From an uncultured Lachnospiraceae bacterium (GTDB lineage: Bacteria > Bacillota > Clostridia > Lachnospirales > Lachnospiraceae): 54,505 nt of DNA. Positions within the stretch are counted from its first letter, which is position 1. Each line of letters opens with the position of its first letter. Below the pieces are notes generated by a model. It saw nothing but the letters and a program-made list of their open reading frames with translations, made no database searches and was not told the origin of the DNA. The translations under genes were made by a program, and so were the position numbers. The DNA lies in the NCBI GenBank assembly GCA_900539175.1, contig UQAW01000019.1, forward strand, positions 1 through 54,505, given 5' to 3'. Positions 17,519-25,282 of the stretch are shown here, piece after piece.

Positions 17519-17544
17519 ATTCGATTGTAAAGGATGGGAATTAG

Positions 17545-18258
17545 ATGTTGCACGAATACTCCAGAACAGAACTGCTGATTGGTGAGGAAGGGTTGCTAAA
17601 ACTTTCGAAGGCCAGAGTTGCGATCTTTGGAATCGGAGGCGTGGGTTCCTATGTGGCGGAGGCACTTGCACGCAGCGGTGTGGGAAATCTGGTTCTGGTG
17701 GATCACGACAGAGTGTCACTTACCAATCTGAATCGACAGATTATAGCACTGCATTCCACGGTTGGAAAGCTGAAGACAGAAGTTGCGAAAGATAGAATCC
17801 GGGATATCAATTCTGATATTGTGGTGCATACTTACGAGACATTTTATAGTTCGGATACGGCGCATCTCTTTGATTTTAATGGTTATGATTATGTGGTGGA
17901 TGCGGTAGATACGGTATCAGCAAAGTTATTGCTGATTGAACGGGCGAAGGCGGCGAAGACGCCTGTGATTTCCTGCATGGGTACAGGGAATAAGCTGGAC
18001 CCGTCAAAATTTGAAATCTGTGATATTTCCAAGACCAGTGTATGTCCGTTGGCAAAGGTGATGCGGCAGGAACTGCGGAAACGCAGGATTAAGAAGGTCA
18101 AGGTTCTCTATTCCAGAGAGATCCCGATTAAGGTCCCTCTGAATCCGGAGGATACAAAAGGAAGCGCACATCGTCCTGCACCAGGGAGTATTGCGTTCGT
18201 TCCCAGTGTTGCAGGTCTTATGATTGCCGGAGAAGTAGTGAGAGAATTGATTGAATAG
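17545..18258 (+). CDS. tcdA: tRNA threonylcarbamoyladenosine dehydratase
   Basis: An E1-like enzyme that uses ATP to dehydrate t6A37 of tRNAs to the cyclic form ct6A. The nucleotide-binding GIGGVGSYVAEALARSG (residues 31-47), the Asp/Arg region LVDHDRVSLTNLNRQ, and the C-terminal Cys-bearing ISKTSVCPLAKVMRQELR match TcdA rather than ThiF or MoeB, and the length (237) fits. It begins a unit continuing with murB four bases downstream, and has its own promoter. Confidence 0.9.
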   Translation: MLHEYSRTELLIGEEGLLKLSKARVAIFGIGGVGSYVAEALARSGVGNLVLVDHDRVSLTNLNRQIIALHSTVGKLKTEVAKDRIRDINSDIVVHTYETFYSSDTAHLFDFNGYDYVVDAVDTVSAKLLLIERAKAAKTPVISCMGTGNKLDPSKFEICDISKTSVCPLAKVMRQELRKRRIKKVKVLYSREIPIKVPLNPEDTKGSAHRPAPGSIAFVPSVAGLMIAGEVVRELIE

Positions 18259-18261
18259 GAA

Positions 18262-19182
18262 ATGAGGTTTAAGGTGGATAGAGTCAGTAAACGATTTTAC
18301 GAAATAGTAGGAGAAGAGCATGTAAGAGAACAGGAGCCGATGAAGAAGCATACTACATTTCGTGTAGGCGGTCCGGCCCGATATTATGTCTGTCCTCATA
18401 GCGTTCAGGAGATACAGCAGGTGATACGGATTTGCCGGGAAGAAGCCCTGCCCCTTTTTGTTTTGGGCAACGGAAGCAATTTGCTGGTCAGCGATTCAGG
18501 GTATGAGGGTGTCATACTTCAGTTGTTTCGGAACTATAATGATATCGTAGTGGAAGAAAATGAGATACGTGCACAGGCAGGGGCATTGCTTTCACAGATC
18601 GCCAATAAAGCGCTGGAGCATGGGCTCGGCGGTTTTGAATTTGCGGCCGGGATTCCGGGAACGCTGGGCGGTGCAGCAGTGATGAATGCCGGAGCTTACG
18701 GCGGCGAAATGAAGCAGGTATTGAAGCAGGTTGTGATTATGGACCGCGAGGGGGAGGTCAGAACGCTTCAGGCAGAAGAACTGCATCTGGGATACCGTTC
18801 CAGTATAATAAAAGAAAAGGATTACATCGTTCTGGAAGCTGTCATTTCACTGGAAGAGAAGAAAAAAGAAGAGATACAGGCATTGATGGAAGAATTGCGC
18901 CGGAAGCGGACAGAGAAACAACCCCTTGAATATCCCAGTGCCGGCAGTACCTTCAAACGTCCGGAAGGGTATTTTGCAGGAAAGCTGATTATGGATGCAG
19001 GGCTTCGCGGTTACAGTGTTGGCGGTGCATGTGTTTCAGAAAAGCACTGCGGATTTGTGATTAATAAGGGTGGTGCAACTGCAGAGGAAGTTTACCGATT
19101 GATGCAGGAGGTACGGAACGTTGTTCATGAGAAATTTGATGTCTGGCTTGAACCGGAGGTAAAGCTTCTCGGAACATTCTGA
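18262..19182 (+). CDS. murB: UDP-N-acetylenolpyruvoylglucosamine reductase
   Basis: Second committed step of peptidoglycan precursor synthesis: NADPH-dependent reduction of UDP-GlcNAc-enolpyruvate, using FAD. FAD-binding strings LFVLGNGSNLLVSDSGYEG and FAAGIPGTLGGAAVMNAGAYG are clear; the active-site Ser lies in YPSAGSTFKRP and the final Glu in VWLEPEVKLLG. At 306 residues it is the short type without the E. coli extra loop (type II). Start could be ATG 18262 or GTG 18274. It sits in the conserved murB-rapZ-whiA order. Confidence 0.96.
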   Translation: MRFKVDRVSKRFYEIVGEEHVREQEPMKKHTTFRVGGPARYYVCPHSVQEIQQVIRICREEALPLFVLGNGSNLLVSDSGYEGVILQLFRNYNDIVVEENEIRAQAGALLSQIANKALEHGLGGFEFAAGIPGTLGGAAVMNAGAYGGEMKQVLKQVVIMDREGEVRTLQAEELHLGYRSSIIKEKDYIVLEAVISLEEKKKEEIQALMEELRRKRTEKQPLEYPSAGSTFKRPEGYFAGKLIMDAGLRGYSVGGACVSEKHCGFVINKGGATAEEVYRLMQEVRNVVHEKFDVWLEPEVKLLGTF

Positions 19183-19193
19183 CGGAGGAGAGT

Positions 19194-20084
19194 ATGGAAC
19201 CAATACATTTTGTGATTGTGACCGGCATGTCGGGCGCTGGAAAAAGTACGGCGTTGAAGATGTTGGAGGATGCCGGATATTTCTGTGTGGATAATCTGCC
19301 GATCTTATTGGTAGATAAATTTGCACAGCTTACCATGGATGGGGAAGAGGGCAGGATTCAGCGGGTTGCTCTGGGGATTGACATCCGCAGTGGTCAGGTG
19401 TTGAAGGATCTGCAGGCGGTATTGGAGCGCATGAGTATGAGAGGAATTGAATATGAGATTCTGTTTCTGGATGCTGCGGATGAGATTCTGGTGAAGCGTT
19501 ATAAAGAAACAAGGCGTAATCACCCACTGGCAGGAAATGGGCGGGTGGATCATGGGATTCATCTGGAACGTGAGCGACTGGCCTTTTTGAAGAAACAGGC
19601 GGATTACATAATAGATACGAGCCAGCTCCTTACCCGGGAACTGAAAGCGGAACTGGATAAGATTTTTGTCAGGGATCAGGCATTTAAAAATCTGATTATT
19701 TCAATTTTGTCTTTTGGGTTTAAATATGGGATCCCTTCGGATTCGGATCTGGTCTTTGATGTACGTTTTCTTCCAAATCCCTATTATATAGATGGGATGC
19801 GTGCTATGAGCGGACTGGATGCTCCGGTGCGGGATTATGTCATGGGATTTGATACGGCGCAGGTGTTTGCGGATAAACTGGAGGATATGATACGGTTTCT
19901 GATTCCGAACTATATAGCAGAAGGCAAGAATCAGCTTGTGATTGCTGTGGGATGCACAGGCGGAAAACACAGGTCTGTGACGTTGGCGCAGGAACTCTAC
20001 CGGCGTCTGGAAGAGGGGGAAGGATATGGTATCAGGGTGGAGCATCGGGATATCGAAAAGGATGCATATCGAAAAAGGAGTTAG
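19194..20084 (+). CDS. rapZ: RNase adapter RapZ / nucleotide-binding protein YvcJ
   Basis: P-loop NTPase of the RapZ family, 296 residues. The N-terminal Walker A reads GMSGAGKST (residues 10-18), the Walker B-like region includes FLDA, and the C-terminal sensing domain carries FGFKYGIPSDSDLVFDVRF and IAVGCTGGKHRSVTLAQEL. In enterobacteria it adapts RNase E to small RNAs; in Bacillus its homologue YvcJ affects competence and binds nucleotides. The clostridial role is open. It is followed three bases later by whiA. The yvcK/glmR gene usually found between them in Bacillus is absent. Confidence 0.94.
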   Translation: MEPIHFVIVTGMSGAGKSTALKMLEDAGYFCVDNLPILLVDKFAQLTMDGEEGRIQRVALGIDIRSGQVLKDLQAVLERMSMRGIEYEILFLDAADEILVKRYKETRRNHPLAGNGRVDHGIHLERERLAFLKKQADYIIDTSQLLTRELKAELDKIFVRDQAFKNLIISILSFGFKYGIPSDSDLVFDVRFLPNPYYIDGMRAMSGLDAPVRDYVMGFDTAQVFADKLEDMIRFLIPNYIAEGKNQLVIAVGCTGGKHRSVTLAQELYRRLEEGEGYGIRVEHRDIEKDAYRKRS

Positions 20085-20087
20085 GAA

Positions 20088-21056
20088 ATGTCTTTTTCCA
20101 GCGATGTAAAAGAAGAACTGTCCAGACAGGTGCCGAGTGCCCGGCATTGTCAGATTGCAGAGGTGGCAGCGATTGTCAGCTTCTGCGGACATGTGAAAAT
20201 CACAGCTTTGAATCGTTTTTCCATACGCATTCAGACAGAAAATGTCTGGGTTGCAAGAAAGTTCTTTACTTTATTGCGAAAAACATTTAAGATAGATACA
20301 GAAATTGCGGTTCGCCGCAGTAACAATCAAAAGAAATCAAGAACATATGTAATTGCAGTATTGACACATGATGAGGCAATTCGGATTCTGCAGGCATCGA
20401 AACTTTTAAATGGTGAGATGGAAGTTGAAGAGAACCTTTCTTTGAAACATAACCCGATCGTTCAGAAAGATTGCTGCCGCCGTGCATTTCTTCGGGGGGC
20501 ATTTCTGGCAGCAGGTTCTATCAGTGATCCGAATCGGTTTTACCATTTTGAAATTGTGTGTGCCACGTATCATAAAGCAGAACAACTAAAAACGTTGATC
20601 TGCGGTTTTGAGCTTGATGCAAAAATTGTAAAACGTAAGAAGTATTATGTTGTTTACGTGAAAGAGGGATCTCAGATTGTATCACTTTTGGGGCTCATGG
20701 AAGCAAATGTTTCATTGATGAATCTTGAGAACGTCAGGATTTTGAAGGAGATGCGCAATCATGTGAACCGGAAAGTGAACTGTGAAACTGCGAATATTAA
20801 TAAGACTGTGAATGCGGCAGTCAAGCAGATTGAGGATATCAAATATATCCGGGATCATGTGGGATTTTCTGAGCTTTCAGAAGGACTTGGAGAAATTGCA
20901 GAATTGCGGCTTCAATACCCGGAAGCGACATTGAAGGAATTAGGGATGATGCTGAATCCTTCAGTTGGGAAATCGGGGGTAAACCATAGATTAAGAAAGT
21001 TAAGCAGCATTGCGGAAGAGTTAAGAGGAAACAAGGAGGAGAATTGTTATGATTAA
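20088..21056 (+). CDS. whiA: DNA-binding protein WhiA
   Basis: A 322-residue protein with an N-terminal degenerate LAGLIDADG-endonuclease-like domain (LRGAFLAAGSISDPNRFYHFE) and a C-terminal helix-turn-helix (YPEATLKELGMMLNPSVGKSGVNHRLRKL). In actinomycetes it activates sporulation genes, and in Bacillus it affects division and chromosome segregation. Length and both domains are intact. Its end overlaps the HPr-like gene by eight bases, so the two are translated together. Confidence 0.95.
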   Translation: MSFSSDVKEELSRQVPSARHCQIAEVAAIVSFCGHVKITALNRFSIRIQTENVWVARKFFTLLRKTFKIDTEIAVRRSNNQKKSRTYVIAVLTHDEAIRILQASKLLNGEMEVEENLSLKHNPIVQKDCCRRAFLRGAFLAAGSISDPNRFYHFEIVCATYHKAEQLKTLICGFELDAKIVKRKKYYVVYVKEGSQIVSLLGLMEANVSLMNLENVRILKEMRNHVNRKVNCETANINKTVNAAVKQIEDIKYIRDHVGFSELSEGLGEIAELRLQYPEATLKELGMMLNPSVGKSGVNHRLRKLSSIAEELRGNKEENCYD

Positions 21057-21303
21057 GAAACCAATTACCATTGAACTTGCAACAGGTATGGAAGCAAGAC
21101 CGATTGCATTGCTTGTTCAGGTGGCTAGCCAGTTTAACAGCGATATCTATCTGGAAACTCCGGGCAAGAGAGTGAATGCCAAGAGTATTATGGGAATGAT
21201 GGCGCTTGGTCTGGATACGGGTGAAGAAGTTACGATTGTTACGAGCGGTGCGGATGAAGAAGAGGCAATTAAGAGCGTTGAAGCATATCTGACGAATAAA
21301 TAG
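21049..21303 (+). CDS. Crh-like HPr paralogue with Glu at position 15
   Basis: An 84-residue HPr-fold protein. The regulatory Ser46 site is intact (VNAKSIMGMMAL), but the PTS phosphorylation site reads TGMEARP: Glu15 replaces the catalytic His15, so it cannot pass phosphate to sugar EIIs. In Bacillus the paralogue Crh (Gln15) also lies after rapZ/yvcK/whiA and serves catabolite repression with CcpA. Gene order and residue loss therefore point to a Crh-type regulator phosphorylated at Ser46. It overlaps whiA by eight bases and ends at a terminator. Confidence 0.85.
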   Translation: MIKKPITIELATGMEARPIALLVQVASQFNSDIYLETPGKRVNAKSIMGMMALGLDTGEEVTIVTSGADEEEAIKSVEAYLTNK

Positions 21304-21307
21304 CGGG

Positions 21308-21335
21308 AAGGCGGATGTTTTTGAACATCCGCCTT
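21308..21335. terminator. bidirectional terminator
   Basis: AAGGCGGATGTT, short loop, AACATCCGCCTT, flanked by T-rich and A-rich bases. It serves the Crh-like gene and the converging PAP2 gene. Confidence 0.85.
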
Positions 21336-21374
21336 TGTTGGGTTAATCCATATATTACAACGTGTCTGCTGGAT

Positions 21375-22259
21375 TTACGTTCTGCCGGCTTTGGTAAAGA
21401 GAAACGGATAAATGACTAAAATCCAGAAAACGATTACAAAATAGCGGAAGTATGCGCAGGGCATCGTTTCCGGAAGAAGTGCTTTCAGTCCCAACTCAAT
21501 GACCGCGGTTACAAGCAGTCCTATAAGGAAACGAAAGAATTTAGCTTTTGATGTTGCAGGCGCAGTAAAATTCAGGTAACGGCGTTCCAGATAGAAACCA
21601 ATAGCGAAGGCCAGACCGGCCCCGCATGCCTTGCAGCAATCCATAGCATTGTTGATCGTCAGAACTCCCGATTTTACAAGAAAGAGATCATAAAAAACCA
21701 GTACGATCGTAAGAACAGATAAAACCAGAGAAATGACAAAATCCAGATTTCGGTTGGAGTCGAGATTTTTCCAGAGGATATATACCAGGCTGCTTAGTAA
21801 AAAAGTTACTGCCATGGAAACGAATACATCTTTGGGGGTATGAACACCGAGATACATTCGGGAAAAGCCTATGAGGAAAAAGGCAAAGATGCATAGCAGC
21901 CGAAGGCCAGTGCGGCGGCATTGGAATGCCAGTGTGGTGAAGAAGGCAGTTCCGCTTTGGGTATGACCGCTGGGAAAAGAATAGCCGGTTGCACCGGGAA
22001 CGGCAGATTTTACGGGTTCAAAGGAGAAATCCAAAATCCAGGGCCGCGGGATCCGGAAAGTGATTTTCAGACCTTGTATAGCAAGACCGGACAAAAAATA
22101 AGAAAATCCAAGTTTGTAGGCCAGACTTTTATTGCTGCACCAAAAGAGCCAGCAGATGACAGCAATAACAAAAAGCTCCTGAGCGATGTAAGTGATGGAT
22201 TGAAAGACAAAATTCCCCATAGGGGTACGATATTCGGCTAAAAGACGTAAAAAATCCAT
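21375..22259 (-). CDS. PAP2-family membrane phosphatase
   Basis: A 294-residue integral membrane protein with about eight hydrophobic segments. The three acid-phosphatase motifs are intact: KITFRIPRP (KxxxxxxRP), YSFPSGHTQ (PSGH) and SRMYLGVHTPKD (SRxxxxxHxxxD). Family members remove phosphate from lipid carriers such as undecaprenyl pyrophosphate or phosphatidate; the substrate here is not determined. ATG 22259 (complement) has AGGAGG six bases upstream, so the longer frame from 22322 is rejected. It is the second of two minus-strand genes, 16 bases after the acetyltransferase. Confidence 0.9.
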   Translation of the reverse strand: MDFLRLLAEYRTPMGNFVFQSITYIAQELFVIAVICWLFWCSNKSLAYKLGFSYFLSGLAIQGLKITFRIPRPWILDFSFEPVKSAVPGATGYSFPSGHTQSGTAFFTTLAFQCRRTGLRLLCIFAFFLIGFSRMYLGVHTPKDVFVSMAVTFLLSSLVYILWKNLDSNRNLDFVISLVLSVLTIVLVFYDLFLVKSGVLTINNAMDCCKACGAGLAFAIGFYLERRYLNFTAPATSKAKFFRFLIGLLVTAVIELGLKALLPETMPCAYFRYFVIVFWILVIYPFLFTKAGRT

Positions 22260-22275
22260 AATAATCCTCCTGTTG

Positions 22276-23028
22276 TTATTGAAGGTATCTGGTTCGGAAC
22301 CAGTATGTATAGAGATACTCAAATCCCAGAGAATGGTAGAGATTTACTGCCGGCGTATTTCCTTTGACAACCTGGAGATAGGCATTGCCGGCGCCCTTTT
22401 TCATACCCTGCTGCAAAATAGCAGAGCAGATGGCTCTGCCATAGCCGCGTCCACGGTAAGCGGGATGAACATGGATGGCGTAAAGGCCGATATAATCCCG
22501 GTCCAGGATTCCCAGTCCGGTTGCTATAATTTCTCCCTGATCCTGAATTGAGGCACAGATGGTTTCTTTTGGAATTGCCCGATACATGGAGGGGACAATC
22601 ATTTTGTGCATTACATTCGTTGTGCCTTTCAGTGCGAACAGACTGTCGATCCAGCTTGGAGGGATAAAACTGCTGAGGCTGACAAAGGATTCGGGCTCCG
22701 GGAGGGTCAGACTGGAAAGATGCATGGTCATAACTTCTGTGGTGTGTTGGACAACATAGCCGCGTCTGGAAAGCATTTTATCAAAAGAGGATGAAACCAA
22801 TGGGCTGATCTTGAAAATTGCAGGAGTTCCCCAACGGTGGTAGATGGATTCGCAGTAATCAATTTTGGTATCAAGAGGAAGTGTGGAGGTTCCAATCTGC
22901 TCCACACTGTTTGTACGGTGCGTATAAAAATAAGAAAAACGCAGAATCCATCCGTCATATAATTGCATCTGGTGAGAAGGCCACGCATTCAGAGACAGAT
23001 CCTCGATTGTTTTTATCATAGTATCCAT
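22276..23028 (-). CDS. GNAT-family N-acetyltransferase
   Basis: A 250-residue protein with an N-terminal domain (WPSHQMQLYDGWILRFSYFY) and a C-terminal GNAT core. The acetyl-CoA-binding motif reads HVHPAYRGRGYGRAICSAIL, followed by NAYLQVVKGNTPAVNLYHSLGF, a typical GNAT end. The substrate is unknown. The ATG at 23028 (complement) follows AAAGGAAA. It shares a transcript with the PAP2 gene. Directly upstream lies the reversed copy of the dispersed repeat. Confidence 0.85.
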   Translation of the reverse strand: MDTMIKTIEDLSLNAWPSHQMQLYDGWILRFSYFYTHRTNSVEQIGTSTLPLDTKIDYCESIYHRWGTPAIFKISPLVSSSFDKMLSRRGYVVQHTTEVMTMHLSSLTLPEPESFVSLSSFIPPSWIDSLFALKGTTNVMHKMIVPSMYRAIPKETICASIQDQGEIIATGLGILDRDYIGLYAIHVHPAYRGRGYGRAICSAILQQGMKKGAGNAYLQVVKGNTPAVNLYHSLGFEYLYTYWFRTRYLQ

Positions 23029-23046
23029 TCGTGTATTTCCTTTAAA

Positions 23047-23215
23047 ATAATATTTTGACGCTTATGATACACGGATTGTTCTGCATTTTATGCTCCCGCA
23101 ATCCTAAAACACCTCAAATCCGCTCATGTTTCTACGAAAAATGGCTGCTTTCCGGTGCTTTTCGTGTCCCAAAGTCATGCTTTTTCATGCAAGCATGACT
23201 TTGGGACACTTGTAT
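23047..23215 (-). repeat. dispersed palindromic repeat, copy 2, reversed
   Basis: Read on the minus strand this matches the copy at 5041-5215: TTTAGGATTGCGGGAGCATAAAATG with GCAATC-type pairing, and the GCATG-rich hairpin. Here the hairpin is perfected: 23164-23181 and 23192-23209 are an exact 18-bp inverted repeat around a 10-base loop. The outer TCAAAA end is degraded (GCGTCAAAATATT). With the promoter at 23276 it accounts for the gene-free stretch 23029-23346. Confidence 0.65.
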
Positions 23216-23275
23216 CATATTTTCCTTTTAGTATAAGGGAATTGGAAAAAGGATTCAAGAGGGGCAACTGGATTC

Positions 23276-23304
23276 TTGCATATTTTTCTAAAACGCGCTA
23301 TAAT
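23276..23304 (+). promoter_or_regulatory. SigA promoter
   Basis: TTGCAT, 17 bases, TATAAT, 42 bases upstream of the S26-like gene. Confidence 0.7.
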
Positions 23305-23346
23305 AAAAAAAGTTATGGAGTGAATAAAACCAAGGAGAGTTATTAG

Positions 23347-24423
23347 ATGGCTAAATTTTTTCGATTTATTGTGAATCTATGTATTATATGCTTCCTGTTG
23401 ATCGGGGTGGCGTTGATTGCTCCTCAGTTTATGGGGGTAACAACGGTTGTTGTGGATGAGGAGATTACAGATACGGACTTAGATATGGGTGTTGTTGTGT
23501 ATGGGAAGGCAGTGTCTCTTAGAAAACTTGAGGTTGGCGATAAACTGCTGCGTACTACCAATACCTCTGTATATGTTTCCAAAATTACGGAAGCAGATTC
23601 TGCCAGTGGCAAATACACGGTGGTGGGAAAAGACGGAACTTTAGAAAATATGACTTTGCGCGGCACGGCAGAGAAGGTACTTGTGACAATTCCGTTTATC
23701 GGTTACGTGTCGATTGCAATGCAGACTTTTGAAGGCAGGATTATTCTCGGTCTGGTATTGGCGCTGTTGGTTATTTTGTTTATTCTTTCTGAAATCTGGA
23801 AGAGCAGTGAGGATGAGGAGGAATACAGCGAAGCAGAAGAAGGGGAAGCGGAACTGACCAGAAGTGAGAAGAAGGCGCGCAGGAAAGAGGAAAAACGCAG
23901 GAAAAAGATGGAAAAGAAAGGTCTTCTGGAGAATGAGGACGGCTTGAATGATGAAGAGACAGGCGCCGGGGAGAATGAGTCGGCAACAGAAGGATTTTCT
24001 GATTTTTCTTATGAGCAGGATGGAGAATCTCAGGAATTAATTCTGGAATCTTTGGATGAGATTGAGGAGATAGCAGAGGAAGAGACAGCGGAAAGTCCAA
24101 TAGAAGAGGAGCAGGAGTTCGGAGAGGAACCGACAGAATCTTCGGAAGAGGACGAATTTGCAGAGGCACTTCAGGCAGCGTTGGAGGGGATGGTGGATAA
24201 GAAACCTGACAGTATGTCTGATGTGAAGGCGGCAGAGGAAGAAGAGACTGAGACAATGGTGGAAGAAGAACCAGTGGTTTCAAATGAGGCAAGAATTCTT
24301 GCTATTCCGACAGTAACTGCTGAGGAATTGCTGGAAAAGGCGGTTGCTGATGGTGATCAGCCTAAGATTGTAGAAGATGAAGAAGATGGAATAACCTTTA
24401 TTGACTATTCAGATGTATTGTAA
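23347..24423 (+). CDS. membrane protein resembling a catalytically inactive type I signal peptidase, with acidic tail
   Basis: A 358-residue protein not matched to a named family with certainty. Residues 8-26 form a membrane anchor. Residues 30-118 follow the SipW/Sec11 (S26B) pattern: APQFMGVTTVVV, MGVVVYGKAVSLRKLEVGDKL, VSKITEADSASGKYTVVGKDG and VTIPFIGY, then a second membrane segment (131-150) ending SEIW. Where active enzymes have SGSM, this has DEEI (37-40), and the expected His of the HRI motif is Ser78, so both catalytic residues are gone. A 200-residue Glu/Asp-rich cytoplasmic tail follows a Lys/Arg-rich stretch. It has its own promoter and terminator, so it is a single-gene unit just before the ribosomal operon. 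Confidence 0.7.
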   Translation: MAKFFRFIVNLCIICFLLIGVALIAPQFMGVTTVVVDEEITDTDLDMGVVVYGKAVSLRKLEVGDKLLRTTNTSVYVSKITEADSASGKYTVVGKDGTLENMTLRGTAEKVLVTIPFIGYVSIAMQTFEGRIILGLVLALLVILFILSEIWKSSEDEEEYSEAEEGEAELTRSEKKARRKEEKRRKKMEKKGLLENEDGLNDEETGAGENESATEGFSDFSYEQDGESQELILESLDEIEEIAEEETAESPIEEEQEFGEEPTESSEEDEFAEALQAALEGMVDKKPDSMSDVKAAEEEETETMVEEEPVVSNEARILAIPTVTAEELLEKAVADGDQPKIVEDEEDGITFIDYSDVL

Positions 24424-24455
24424 GATACCATATATAATAGGAAGAAAGGGATGAG

Positions 24456-24501
24456 AATATGGTTGGATGACTGGAGAGACCAGTTGCCAACCATATTTTT
24501 T
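24456..24501 (+). terminator. intrinsic terminator
   Basis: AATATGGTTGG pairs with CCAACCATATT, with an inner ACTGG/CCAGT stem, followed by a T run. It ends the S26-like gene before the ribosomal promoter. Confidence 0.85.
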
Positions 24502-24522
24502 GAGGAAAATTATGAAAAACCC

Positions 24523-24551
24523 TTGCAATATGCGTAGAAATCATGTATAAT
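24523..24551 (+). promoter_or_regulatory. promoter of the S10/spc ribosomal operon
   Basis: TTGCAA, 17 bases, TATAAT. It is the only strong promoter seen before rpsJ and leaves a leader of about 220 bases that holds no gene. Confidence 0.75.
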
Positions 24552-24750
24552 GGCAACTGTTGTGACATTGATAGCGTTGAAGCGAGAGGTTGCTGTCGAT
24601 ACAGGCAGGTTTTCCGTGGAGCGAATGTCAAGTTATGAAACTGGCGACAAGTCACTGTATACAAAGAGAATAGTCCACCGAGAGTGGAAACAACGTGTGA
24701 AAGTTCAGGACACACACGGAGAAGTGTACAGTCACCGCTTGTCGTACTCG

Positions 24751-24777
24751 AAAAGTGCGAATAAGGAGGCGACTTTT
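24751..24777 (+). promoter_or_regulatory. hairpin holding the rpsJ ribosome site in its loop
   Basis: AAAAGT at 24751-24756 can pair with ACTTTT at 24772-24777, with the Shine-Dalgarno AAGGAGG in the loop and the T run reaching the ATG. It looks like a weak terminator or ribosome-access switch at the end of the S10 leader. Confidence 0.35.
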
Positions 24778-24780
24778 TTT

Positions 24781-25098
24781 ATGGCAAGTCAAGTAATGAG
24801 AATCACATTGAAAGCTTACGAGCATCAGTTAGTAGATGCATCCGCAGCAAAAATCATCGAAACTGTAAAGAAGAATGGAGCACAGGTGAGTGGTCCGGTA
24901 CCACTTCCGACAAAGAAGGAAGTAGTTACAATCTTAAGAGCGGTACACAAATACAAAGATTCCCGCGAACAGTTCGAGCAGAGAACTCATAAGAGACTGA
25001 TTGATATCATCGCACCGACACAGAAGACGGTAGATGCTTTATCAAGACTGGAAATGCCGGCCGGTGTTTACATCGACATCAAGATGAAAAACAAATAG
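24781..25098 (+). CDS. rpsJ: 30S ribosomal protein S10
   Basis: A 105-residue S10, normal length, with RITLKAYEHQLVDASAAKI and RTHKRLIDIIAPT, the latter in the loop that reaches the 16S core and, in known systems, contacts NusB in antitermination. I use ATG 24781 (MASQVMRITLK, AAGGAGG upstream); a longer in-frame start at 24550 lies inside the promoter. First gene of the S10 block. Confidence 0.98.
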   Translation: MASQVMRITLKAYEHQLVDASAAKIIETVKKNGAQVSGPVPLPTKKEVVTILRAVHKYKDSREQFEQRTHKRLIDIIAPTQKTVDALSRLEMPAGVYIDIKMKNK

Positions 25099-25135
25099 GC
25101 TGAGGGTGAACCGATCTTCCAGTGATAACAAAGAT

Positions 25136-25230
25136 ATCCTAAGTTATATTGATATAGAAGTAACACACATTCGAGGAATCAACATCCCGACAGGGTCATA
25201 GTGTTCCACTTATATCAACTGTGCTAGGAT
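25136..25230 (+). promoter_or_regulatory. structured spacer between rpsJ and rplC
   Basis: A long-range stem pairs ATCCTA (25136-25141) with TAGGAT (25225-25230) and TTGATATA (25149-25156) with TATATCAA (25211-25218). A small CCGC/GCGG hairpin (25236-25248) follows before the rplC ribosome site. The 184-base spacer is long for a ribosomal operon. An autoregulatory r-protein binding site or RNA processing site is possible; no known class was recognised. Confidence 0.5.
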
Positions 25231-25282
25231 GAACTCCGCGAAATGCGGTGTTCCGCTGTAGAACAACAGGAGGTAAAAAAGA

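Noticed and set aside
24550..24780. N-terminal extension of S10
   Set aside because: The frame is open back to the promoter -10 box, but S10 starts at MASQVMRITLK behind a clear ribosome site.
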